Positions 1 through 6,191 of a DNA stretch of 8,315 bases are shown here, in pieces. The translations under genes were made by a program, and so were the position numbers. A model generated the notes under the pieces. It worked only from the letters and a program-made list of their open reading frames with translations, did no database searches and had not been told where the DNA came from. Source of the DNA: Candidatus Sulfopaludibacter sp. SbA3 (lineage in GTDB: Bacteria > Acidobacteriota > Terriglobia > 20CM-2-55-15). The stretch is taken from assembly GCA_945861845.1 (NCBI GenBank), contig CAMAWS010000115.1, forward strand, positions 1-8,315. The letters are read 5' to 3'. How positions within the stretch are numbered: position 1 is the stretch's first letter; each line of letters opens with the position of its first letter.

Positions 1-1
1 C

Positions 2-1183
2 CTTCTCCTGCTCCTGGCTGGGCCGGGCGCGTTTTTCCTGTTTTCTCAACTGTCGGGCGACATCGTTCCCATGCGCATCGTTCAAGATCCCTATCCCGTC
101 TTTGCCGATGTGGCGGTCGATCCCGAAGCCAACATCGTCGCGTTTACCGACGAGAATCTGTTCAGCGTGCGAACCTACGATCGGGATTTGTCATCAAATG
201 AAGTGGCGGATCCGCGAACCGTGGTCAGCGGGCCGGCATCCGGCATCGATTTTGCGTGTGGCCTGACACTGGACCCGGTGGCCCGGGAAATTTATGCGGC
301 GAACAACGACACCGCTTCAGATGTGATGGTCTTTAAATACGATGCGCACGGCGACGTTCCTCCATCGCGATCCCTGACCACGGCATCCACCGGCACCTGG
401 GGCGTTGCCCTGGACCTGGTTCATGATGAAGTTGCGGTAACGGTCCAGCACGTTAATAAAGTTGCCGTCTATCGGCGTCTCGCCGAGGGTGAGGAGGCGC
501 CACTGAGAATCATCCAGGGGCCGAACACCGGATTATCGGATCCCCACGGCATCGCCATCGACGATCGGAATAACGAAATTGTTGTGGCCAATCACGACTC
601 CTATCACGAAGTCCTGACGAACCAGGAGGATGACAATGCGGTCACCGCGCAAATTGCGCGCGGGACCGTCACCGCACAGGAGCTTGTGCGCGAGCGGTCT
701 GAGCTTCGGCCTTCAAAGGGAAAGTTTGTAGAGCCATCGATTGCCGTTTATAGCCGAACCGCCAATGGTGATGCCGCGCCGCAGCGCGTGATTCGCGGTC
801 CCCGCACCGAGTTGAGCCTGCCCATGAAGGTTGTCGTGGACCCGGCGAACAACGAGATCTTTGTGGCGAACAGCGGAACCAATGCCATCCTGGTTTTCAG
901 CCGGACGGCAAATGGAGACGTGGCGCCGATCCGCAAGCTGCAGGGACCCGCCACAGGATTGCGCAAGCCTGTGGGATTGGTTCTGGATGCGAAAAACAAC
1001 GAGATCTGGACGGTGAATCCCGAGGAGCACGCCGCCGCCGTTTTCAGGCGTACGGCGGAAGGGAACACGCCACCCCTTCGAGTTCTTCGCTCGGCGCCGC
1101 AGGGAACGCCGGCGCCCGGCATCGGCAATCCCGGTGGCATCGCCTACGACTCGGGCCGGCAGCAGATCCTGGTGCCCAACTGA
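2..1183 (+). CDS. Beta-propeller protein, N-terminal part (partial at left edge, ends at in-frame TGA)
   Basis: This is the part that would be made if the TGA at 1181 is obeyed: a hydrophobic N-terminal segment, six complete repeats and half of a seventh. The ATG at 71 (MRIVQDPYP) is the first methionine visible, but it follows the hydrophobic stretch in the same frame and lies inside repeat 1, so I do not accept it as the start. Repeats 5 and 6 share the 13-base stretch AACAACGAGATCT exactly 147 bases apart (848 and 995), showing duplication of a 49-codon unit. The product would end inside a blade, after the strand that ends QILVPN, leaving an incomplete blade exposed. That argues against this being the evolved C-terminus. 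Confidence 0.7.
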   Translation, partial: LLLLLAGPGAFFLFSQLSGDIVPMRIVQDPYPVFADVAVDPEANIVAFTDENLFSVRTYDRDLSSNEVADPRTVVSGPASGIDFACGLTLDPVAREIYAANNDTASDVMVFKYDAHGDVPPSRSLTTASTGTWGVALDLVHDEVAVTVQHVNKVAVYRRLAEGEEAPLRIIQGPNTGLSDPHGIAIDDRNNEIVVANHDSYHEVLTNQEDDNAVTAQIARGTVTAQELVRERSELRPSKGKFVEPSIAVYSRTANGDAAPQRVIRGPRTELSLPMKVVVDPANNEIFVANSGTNAILVFSRTANGDVAPIRKLQGPATGLRKPVGLVLDAKNNEIWTVNPEEHAAAVFRRTAEGNTPPLRVLRSAPQGTPAPGIGNPGGIAYDSGRQQILVPN

Positions 1184-2008
1184 GTGGCCAATCCGCGCAT
1201 AGCGGTATTCGCCAGGCTGGCGAATGGCAACATCGCTCCGGTAAGAGTCATTGAAGGCGGACACACGCGGCTTGCCCGAACAAGCCACGCCATCGCCTTC
1301 GATCAACGCAATGATGAGATCGTGGTTCCGAATCCCTTTGCCGAGGCCATCCTGTTCTTCCGCGGCAGCGCCAGCGGCGACGAGGCGCCGGTCCGCATCA
1401 TCCAGGGGCCGAGCACTCTGCTGGAAGACAACGACGAGTTGACGCTCGACAGCGTGAACGGGGAAGTGATTGTACCGACCCGCGAGGCCATCCTCGTATT
1501 CTCACGCGCCGCCAATGGCGATGTGACTCCACTGCGAACTATCGCCGGACCTAAGACGAAGATCAATCGCGCCAGGGGAATTGCAGTGGATCCTCTGAAT
1601 AACATCATCGCGGTGGGCAATCGGGATCCGCAGGGCATTTTGATTTTCAACCGCACGGATGAGGGAGACGTGGCTCCCCGCGCGATTATTGCGGGACCGA
1701 ATACTGGTATCTACGCAACCAAAGGGTTCACGATCAACCCTGCGCGCAAGGAACTCATCGCGACCGTGGAAGCTCGAGGTGTGCAGGTGACGCGCAAAGT
1801 GGGCGAGTCCTTCATCGGGATCTGGAACTACACGGACAATGGCGACGTGGCCCCGAAAGCGATGATCAAAGGGACCGCGACGAAGCTGATTGCTCCGAGG
1901 GGTGCTGCGCTGAATCTTCAGAACGGCGAGATTTACGTCATCGACAAGGTTCAGAACGCGCTGCTCGCGTTCAGCTGGGAAAAGGTGCTGGAAGGGATGC
2001 GCCGCTGA
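1184..2008 (+). CDS. Beta-propeller protein, C-terminal part (continuation after the stop)
   Basis: Open frame of 274 codons that begins with the GTG directly after the TGA and is in the same frame. It holds the last strand of repeat 7 and repeats 8-12, with blade signatures such as SGDEAPVRIIQGP, NGDVTPLRTIAGP and EGDVAPRAIIAGP. Repeat 11 carries a short insert (around 1775-1815). As a separate gene it would lack a signal peptide although its partner has one, and I see no Shine-Dalgarno sequence before the GTG. Reinitiation at TGAGTG is possible but would leave the product in the cytoplasm. The simplest reading is the second half of one broken or recoded gene. It ends 30 bases before the 3' end of the convergent nucleotidyltransferase gene. 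Confidence 0.65.
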   Translation: MANPRIAVFARLANGNIAPVRVIEGGHTRLARTSHAIAFDQRNDEIVVPNPFAEAILFFRGSASGDEAPVRIIQGPSTLLEDNDELTLDSVNGEVIVPTREAILVFSRAANGDVTPLRTIAGPKTKINRARGIAVDPLNNIIAVGNRDPQGILIFNRTDEGDVAPRAIIAGPNTGIYATKGFTINPARKELIATVEARGVQVTRKVGESFIGIWNYTDNGDVAPKAMIKGTATKLIAPRGAALNLQNGEIYVIDKVQNALLAFSWEKVLEGMRR

Positions 2009-2038
2009 GCTTTTAGATTCTTTATCTGTAGCAAGTTC

Positions 2039-2698
2039 CTACGCGCCAGGTGGGCGTTCTTGTGGGCCGTCGTCCTCAAAGTGAGCGAGATCCCACAATC
2101 GTCGATATTCGGCACGCACACTCTCGTCCAACTGATCCGCGAGCTCGATAGGCAATTGGAGTCTGCCGATAAGTTCCTGAACATCGACCAAGTCTTTCAT
2201 ACGATGCGGCGCCGAAAGTCCAGAGGCGAGTTTGAGGTCGATGAGCTTTTCGAGGGTGACGATCCAATATCCCTCCCGGTCGAATCGCGCCGTTGCGGGG
2301 TCCGGAAAAACGACGGATTTGGGTCTGCCGTCTCCTGGGTACTCTCCTTCGGTAATCACCTCAACTTTTACGTTTGTCTCCGCATTGCGGAACGTCTTCG
2401 ATGCGCCAGGGAATGCAAGCACATATCCGCGACCGACAAGCCGCTCCCGGAACCGTTCCAGCCCTTCGCGTGTGAGCAAGACATCCACATCAACGGTTTC
2501 TCGGGAATATCCCCATAGGTTCAAAGCCATGCCCCCGATAACGGCATAAGATATTCCTTCGTCGTCTAAATCCTTCGAAAGGCGCTTGAGAGTCGCATGG
2601 ACCTTGCCCTCATGCATAAAGAAGGCCTCCGATTCCGCGAGAATTTCGTCTGCGGGCCTTAGCCGCAGCATGTGTTGGTCGAAGTTTAACCGAGCCAT
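2039..2698 (-). CDS. Nucleotidyltransferase, AbiEii/minimal-NTase type
   Basis: A 219-residue protein with the DNA-polymerase-beta-like nucleotidyltransferase core. YAVIGGMALNLWGY (51-64) carries the GG signature, TVDVDVLL (68-75) provides the metal-binding Asp70-x-Asp72 pair, and KVEVI around residue 111 offers a third acidic residue (Glu113). EKLIDLKLASG (150-160) and HRMKDLVDVQELI (165-177) match the C-terminal Lys/Asp motif seen in AbiEii-like and related small transferases. Family members move a nucleotide onto an RNA or protein target; some are toxins, others are uncharacterised. No AbiEi-like antitoxin gene is adjacent, so a toxin role is not supported here. The 5' end faces the gene-remnant zone. 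The ATG at 2698 is favoured because a good promoter ends 6 bases before it; an internal Met at residue 28 is a weaker alternative. Product class is confident; substrate is unknown. Confidence 0.85.
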   Translation of the reverse strand: MARLNFDQHMLRLRPADEILAESEAFFMHEGKVHATLKRLSKDLDDEGISYAVIGGMALNLWGYSRETVDVDVLLTREGLERFRERLVGRGYVLAFPGASKTFRNAETNVKVEVITEGEYPGDGRPKSVVFPDPATARFDREGYWIVTLEKLIDLKLASGLSAPHRMKDLVDVQELIGRLQLPIELADQLDESVRAEYRRLWDLAHFEDDGPQERPPGA

Positions 2699-2704
2699 TG
2701 GCCG

Positions 2705-2732
2705 ATTATATCCCTGCGTATGGGAATTTCAA
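2705..2732 (-). promoter_or_regulatory. Sigma70-like promoter of the nucleotidyltransferase gene (probably leaderless)
   Basis: On the minus strand TTGAAA (2732-2727) and a perfect TATAAT (2710-2705) are separated by 16 bases. Only six bases lie between the -10 box and the ATG at 2698, so the expected transcription start falls on the start codon itself. An AGGGA stretch (2715-2711) lies inside the spacer, next to the -10 box, 12 bases from the ATG, and would not be transcribed from this promoter. Prediction only. Confidence 0.55.
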
Positions 2733-2776
2733 ACGCGGTGAGCCGTGTATGGATGAGGCCATGGGGCGTTATGTAA

Positions 2777-2953
2777 ACCATCGCGCGGCCACAGGCCGTC
2801 CCGGAACATCCGACGCTCTCCGATGCACGGCACCTGCGGACATTCCTGGACGAGCATCCAAAGCGGGCGCGTCACGGCTGCGTAATCTGCCGCTGCCCGC
2901 GCCCGTTGCAACTGCACGATCGCATCACGGCGATTCCGTGGTTCTGCCTGTAA
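2777..2953 (+). pseudogene. C-terminal remnant of a DUF4143-type ATP-binding protein
   Basis: A 58-codon open stretch between TAA (2774) and TAA (2951), with no ATG. From about 2801 it reads PEHPTLSDARHLRTFLDE, then HPKRARHGCVICRCPRPL and QLHDRITAIPWFCL before the stop. This matches from memory the very end of AAA-type ATPases with a DUF4143 domain, where 'DARHLR-FL-EHP ... VCR-PR ... AIPW' closes the protein. No nucleotide-binding domain or upstream part of DUF4143 is visible in any frame between 2699 and 2777, so about 350 residues are missing. I read it as a leftover of a deletion. The family call rests on recall and needs a search. Confidence 0.55.
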
Positions 2954-2965
2954 CAACCGCGGATG

Positions 2966-2995
2966 TTGACGCCCCTGTTCCCTGCTTGTTAAGGT
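2966..2995 (+). promoter_or_regulatory. Possible promoter of the kinase gene
   Basis: TTGACG (2966-2971) matches five of six bases of a -35 box. TAAGGT (2990-2995), 18 bases further on, is a poor -10 box (three of six). It lies between the end of the DUF4143 remnant and the kinase start and would give a leader of only about a dozen bases. Weak support. Confidence 0.25.
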
Positions 2996-3006
2996 AGCGC
3001 CACACT

Positions 3007-3017
3007 GAGGGCAAGTG
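3007..3017 (+). promoter_or_regulatory. Ribosome binding site and GTG start of the kinase gene
   Basis: GAGGG (3007-3011) stands only three bases before GTG (3015), a short spacing. An in-frame TGA at 3006 rules out any start further upstream, and the next in-frame ATG falls inside the glycine-rich loop of the kinase, so GTG 3015 is the only start that keeps the domain whole. Confidence 0.6.
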
Positions 3018-5666
3018 ACAATCGATTCAAACACGCAATTCGGTCCTTACCAGATCATTTTCACCGCAGGCTCGGGCGGTATGGGAAAGGTCTACAAAGC
3101 AAGGGACACCCGGCTGGACCGGACGGTCGCGATCAAAGTCCTGCTCGATCTCTCCGGCAAACCGGAACTGACCCAGCGATTCGAACGCGAGGCGCGCGCG
3201 ATTGCGGCGCTGAATCATCCTCACATTTGCACACTGTTCGATGTCGGCCGGCATGAAGGTATCGATTACCTCGTCATGGAGTATCTCGACGGGGAGACGC
3301 TGGCCGCGCGGCTCGAGCGCGGTCCATTACCCATTGAAGAGGTCATGCGCTACGGAATGCAGTTGGCGGACGCGCTGGAGAAAGCGCATCGCCAGGGAAT
3401 CACTCACCGAGACTTTAAACCGGCCAACGTGATGATCACGCCAACCGGCGTGAAGATCCTGGATTTCGGCCTCGCCAAGTTTCGCGACACGCCGCAACCG
3501 GCCTCCGCCACGCTGTCCGCCTTGCCGACGCGAGACCTCGCGTTGACGCAACAAGGAATGATCCTGGGCACGCTGCAATACATGTCGCCCGAACAGGTCG
3601 AAGGGAAAGACGCGGACGCCCGTACGGATGTGTTTGCGCTGGGCGTCGTGCTTTATGAAATGGTGACGGGCCGCAAGGCGTTCGAATGCAAGAGCCAGGT
3701 CAGTCTCATGGCCGCTATCCTGGAACGCGATCCGGCACCGATGTCCTCGATTCGCCCGGTCTCTTCGAGTCTTGATCGCATCGTTCTGACGTGCATGGCG
3801 AAAGATCCCGACGACCGCTTCCAGACGGCGCGCGAAGTCCTGCGGGAACTCCGGTGGGCCGAATTGGAAAAGCCGGCCGAGACAACGGCTCAAGCGCCAA
3901 CGCCTGTCATCAAGAGCGCACGCACGGCATGGGTATTGGCAGGAATCGCCGTCATCGCCGTCATGGGTTTCCTTGCGGCGCTGGTCCCGGCTGTGAGGTA
4001 TTTGCGCGAACCCGTGCCGGACGTGGCTGTCCACCGCTTCACGATCGAGCCGCCGCTGATGCCGAATTTAACCTTTGTGGGGATTTCGCCCGATGGCCGG
4101 CAGTTGGCATTCACTGCGATCGGACCCAATAACAACCCCGTGCTGTGGGTGCGTCCCATGGATTCCCTGGCAGCCCAGCCGCTACCCGGGACGGAGGGGG
4201 CCGGCGCTCCCTTCTGGTCACCGGATAGCCGATCGATCGTCTTCTCGGCGGGCGAAAAACTAAAAAGAATCGATTTCCTCGGCGGCGCGCCGCGGATTCT
4301 TTCCGACGTCGCCGCGACGAACGGCGCAACCTGGGGCAATGAGGGCGTCATTGTTTTCAGCAGCAACAACCTTCTGTACCGCGTGTCGGCCAGCGGCGGG
4401 CAACCATCAAAGTTGTTCGATCTGGACGCGTCGAAGCAGGAAACACAGCACCTGCATCCCTCCTTTCTGCCGGACAACAAGCGGTTTCTATTTACTGCCT
4501 CAAGTTCGGAGCCCTCGAATCGGGCGATTTATGTCGCATCGATCGAGACGGGCGAACGCGTGCGCGTCGTGGATGCCGCGTCAATGGCGGTCTATTCACC
4601 CCCGGGTTTCCTGCTATATCAACGGACCGGCACTTTGATGGCACAGCCGTTCGACGCGGAACGTGCGGTGGTGACCGGCGATGCGTTCCCAATCGCCGAG
4701 GCGCTTTCATACCTTGGTTCCGGCCGGAGTTCTTTCAGCGTTGCCAGAAATGGCACGCTTGTTTACACCGCCGGAGTAGCCGCCAACCGGCAACTCGCAT
4801 GGCGCGATCGCTCCGGAAAGTTACTTGGCACGGCCGGAAATCCGGACTCTTACCAGCAGGCACGGCTCTCCCCTGATGAAAAACGTGCCGCTTACTCCCG
4901 TCTCAGTCCCGGTGGAGATGCCGATATTTGGCTGCTGGATCTTTCCAGTGGTATCGCCTCACGCTTCACGGCGGATCCAGCAAACGAAGTGGATCCCGTC
5001 TGGTCTTCTGATGGACGCCAGGTCGCCTTCACTTCGACTCGAGGCGGCAAACAGGATCTCTACGTCAGGACAGTGGGTGCCAGCCAGGACGAACTCCTGT
5101 TTGCATCCAACGAAATCAAATACCTGGAGGACTGGTCGAGGGATGGCCAAACACTGATCTTCCGCGGCGGGAATGCTGGAGGCAGTTCCTACTACGCGCT
5201 GGCACTCACTGGCGAACGCAAGGCGGCGAAGGTCTTCGAAAGTCCGTTCACCAAAGACGAGATGCACCTGTCGCCCGACAGCCGGTGGGTGGCGTTCAAC
5301 TCCAACGATTCCGGCAGGACGGAGGTTTATATCGCATCCTTTCCGGCATTCGCCGACAAACGACAGGTGTCCAATGCCGGCGGCGGCGAACCGTTCTGGC
5401 GCAAGGACGGGCGCGAACTGTTTTATCTCAGTCCGGATGGAAAGCTGATGTCCGTGGAAATCAAAGCCGGTGCAACGCTCGAGAGTGGAGCGCCTAAAGT
5501 CCTGTTTCAAACCAGAATCCAGGTCAATCTGGGCCTCGATCAGTACAGCCCGTCGGCCGACGGGCAGAAGTTCCTGCTCATCGAACCGGTTGGCGACTCC
5601 GACGCTCGTCCGACCCCGATCACGGTCGTCCTGGACTGGACGGCCGCGCTCCCCCAAAACCAGTAA
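3015..5666 (+). CDS. Transmembrane Ser/Thr protein kinase with C-terminal PD40 beta-propeller
   Basis: An 883-residue receptor-like kinase of the PknB class. The kinase domain (about 12-275, cytoplasmic) has the loop GSGGMG (19-24), VAIK Lys41, helix-C Glu59, HRD with catalytic Asp133 (HRDFKPAN, Phe where Leu is usual), DFG (150-152), SPE (191-193) and RTDVFALG with Asp205, so it should be active. An Ala/Pro/Thr-rich linker leads to one membrane helix (about 305-327, AWVLAGIAVIAVMGFLAALV). The remaining 550 residues, expected outside the membrane, are PD40/TolB-like repeats with the mark 'SPDGR-LAF' (SPDGRQLAF about 358; WSPDSRSIVF about 401; then SSDGRQVAF, SRDGQTLIF and SPDSRWVAF). The role inferred from the family is phosphorylation of cytoplasmic proteins in response to something bound by the propeller. 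It appears to be transcribed alone. Target and ligand are unknown. Confidence 0.95.
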   Translation: MTIDSNTQFGPYQIIFTAGSGGMGKVYKARDTRLDRTVAIKVLLDLSGKPELTQRFEREARAIAALNHPHICTLFDVGRHEGIDYLVMEYLDGETLAARLERGPLPIEEVMRYGMQLADALEKAHRQGITHRDFKPANVMITPTGVKILDFGLAKFRDTPQPASATLSALPTRDLALTQQGMILGTLQYMSPEQVEGKDADARTDVFALGVVLYEMVTGRKAFECKSQVSLMAAILERDPAPMSSIRPVSSSLDRIVLTCMAKDPDDRFQTAREVLRELRWAELEKPAETTAQAPTPVIKSARTAWVLAGIAVIAVMGFLAALVPAVRYLREPVPDVAVHRFTIEPPLMPNLTFVGISPDGRQLAFTAIGPNNNPVLWVRPMDSLAAQPLPGTEGAGAPFWSPDSRSIVFSAGEKLKRIDFLGGAPRILSDVAATNGATWGNEGVIVFSSNNLLYRVSASGGQPSKLFDLDASKQETQHLHPSFLPDNKRFLFTASSSEPSNRAIYVASIETGERVRVVDAASMAVYSPPGFLLYQRTGTLMAQPFDAERAVVTGDAFPIAEALSYLGSGRSSFSVARNGTLVYTAGVAANRQLAWRDRSGKLLGTAGNPDSYQQARLSPDEKRAAYSRLSPGGDADIWLLDLSSGIASRFTADPANEVDPVWSSDGRQVAFTSTRGGKQDLYVRTVGASQDELLFASNEIKYLEDWSRDGQTLIFRGGNAGGSSYYALALTGERKAAKVFESPFTKDEMHLSPDSRWVAFNSNDSGRTEVYIASFPAFADKRQVSNAGGGEPFWRKDGRELFYLSPDGKLMSVEIKAGATLESGAPKVLFQTRIQVNLGLDQYSPSADGQKFLLIEPVGDSDARPTPITVVLDWTAALPQNQ

Positions 5667-5671
5667 CTGGA

Positions 5672-5691
5672 ATTCCGGGGACGCACCCCGA
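5672..5691. repeat. REP-like palindrome TTCCGGGG-ACGC-ACCCCGAA region
   Basis: CGGGG (5676-5680) and CCCCG (5686-5690) form a 5-bp GC stem with a 5-base ACGCA loop, flanked by AATT and AA. It sits a few bases after the kinase stop. There is no T-run, so it is a poor intrinsic terminator. The 'TTCCGGGGAC-C' type of palindrome recalls REP sequences spread by REP-associated transposases in soil bacteria; that link is from memory. Only one copy lies in the window. Confidence 0.4.
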
Positions 5692-5756
5692 ACTAATCCT
5701 TGAGAAAATGAGCGTTCAGAACTTCCAGCGCGTGGCGGTTGTCACAAACGAGGCAG

Positions 5757-6051
5757 TTATCCAACCGCAGCCTCGGGTTCGTAGCGCTTCACCTGGATAT
5801 CCCCTTCATGCCGTCGCGCCTGTGCCAGATCATAAGCAGCCTGCATCCGCAACCAAATGTCAGCCGTGGCGCCGAAAGCCTTAGCGAGACGGATCGCCAT
5901 CTCCGGCGACACACCCGCCTGACCGTTAATGAGACGCGACAGCTTGGTGCGGCTCACGCCAAGGATTTCCGCGCCTTCCGTCACGGACAGACCAAAAGGG
6001 ATCGAGACAATTGAGACGGACCGACAGACCGGGGTGGGGCGGGTTCTTCAT
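5757..6051 (-). pseudogene. higA: HigA-family antitoxin (HTH/Xre), frameshifted by one base
   Basis: HigA proteins are DNA-binding antitoxins that neutralise a HigB RNase and repress their own operon. The N-terminus is in one frame from ATG 6051 ([19 protein letters not shown], with the family's HPG motif) and the remainder is in the next ([18 protein letters not shown], then the HTH turn [18 protein letters not shown] and [20 protein letters not shown]), ending at TAA 5759-5757. The break falls at CCC-TTTT-GGT: the minus-strand T-run is AAAA at plus 5994-5997. Removing one T restores a 97-residue protein of the usual length. The first frame alone continues as unrelated sequence; the second alone has only a GTG at 5984, which would omit the HPG segment. 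No higB toxin gene is found upstream (6052-6191), where it would normally lie. It could be a pseudogene, a sequencing error or, less likely, a slippery-site frameshift. Confidence 0.8.
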
Positions 6052-6056
6052 GTCAT

Positions 6057-6137
6057 CCCACCCCGTCCGCTCCTGGTCAAAGGAATCTTCGCAGCATTTT
6101 TCTTGAGGTCGCGTCCACCCCTCCTTAACCAAGGAGG
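6057..6137. repeat. Two imperfect intergenic repeats with a CCTCCTT/AAGGAGG hairpin
   Basis: CCCACCCC (6057-6064) followed by CTCCTGGTCAAAGGA (6070-6084) is echoed by TCCACCCC (6114-6121) overlapping CTCCTTAACCAAGGA (6121-6135). The second copy forms a perfect 7-bp hairpin, CCTCCTT-AACC-AAGGAGG (6120-6137). Neither strand has a T-run after it, so it is probably not a terminator. It occupies the space where a higB gene would be expected and looks like a dispersed non-coding repeat unit. Confidence 0.45.
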
Positions 6138-6191
6138 CGAGCTTTGCATGCCTGCAATTCGCTCACACCTCCCATGATCGCGCACGATCTC

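Larger units (their letters stand above)
2..2008 (+). pseudogene. NHL/YncE-like beta-propeller protein, 5'-partial, interrupted by an in-frame TGA
   Basis: Probably an exported or membrane-anchored repeat protein; its ligand is unknown. The frame is open from base 2, and the residues before the ATG at 71 read LLLLLAGPGAFFLFSQL, a signal-peptide or anchor helix, so the true start lies left of the window. About 12 repeats of roughly 47-50 residues follow, each built on 'NGDVAP-R-I-GP-TGL ... GIA-DP-NNEI-VAN ... I-VFSRT'. Blade 4 carries an insert of about 30 residues (around 600-735). TGA at 1181-1183 ends the first part after VPN, but the next codons in the same frame (VANPRIAVFARLANG) supply exactly the missing end of repeat 7, and five more repeats run to TGA at 2006-2008. 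Twelve repeats would fit two six-bladed propellers. The fold is clear from the repeats; the cellular role is not. It could be a recent pseudogene, a recoded gene or a sequencing error. Confidence 0.8.

Noticed and set aside
713..1306. Long minus-strand frames opposite the propeller gene (also 748-1140 and 1303-1656).
   Set aside because: Shadows of the repetitive plus-strand coding sequence; no domain or start signal.
1184..2008. Second half of the propeller gene as an independent gene with GTG start.
   Set aside because: It is in the same frame directly after the stop, starts inside a repeat, and has no visible RBS and no signal peptide. It is better explained as the continuation of a split gene.
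2009..2038. Gap between the convergent propeller and nucleotidyltransferase genes as a shared terminator.
   Set aside because: Thirty bases with no stable inverted repeat visible.
2698..2997. Plus-strand frame of 99 codons beginning TTG at 2698.
   Set aside because: No recognisable motif and low-complexity Ala/Pro/Arg composition. It is read in a different frame from the DUF4143 remnant and starts within the divergent promoter region.
2729..3034. Minus-strand frame of 101 codons starting MFESIVTCPQCGATLTS and later CPQVPC, faintly like small Cys-rich (GDCCVxC-type) proteins.
   Set aside because: It overlaps the kinase start and the DUF4143 remnant, lacks the rest of any Cys motif in a single frame, and has no convincing RBS. 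The plus-strand remnant explains the region better.
3327..4034. Long minus-strand frames opposite the kinase gene (also 3890-4480 and 4959-5657).
   Set aside because: Arg/His-rich composition typical of antisense reading of high-G+C genes; the plus-strand kinase is unambiguous.
6176..6189. Small hairpin GATCG-CGCA-CGATC just after the cytochrome stop, as a terminator.
   Set aside because: Only 5 bp of stem and no T-run on the minus strand, so too weak to call.
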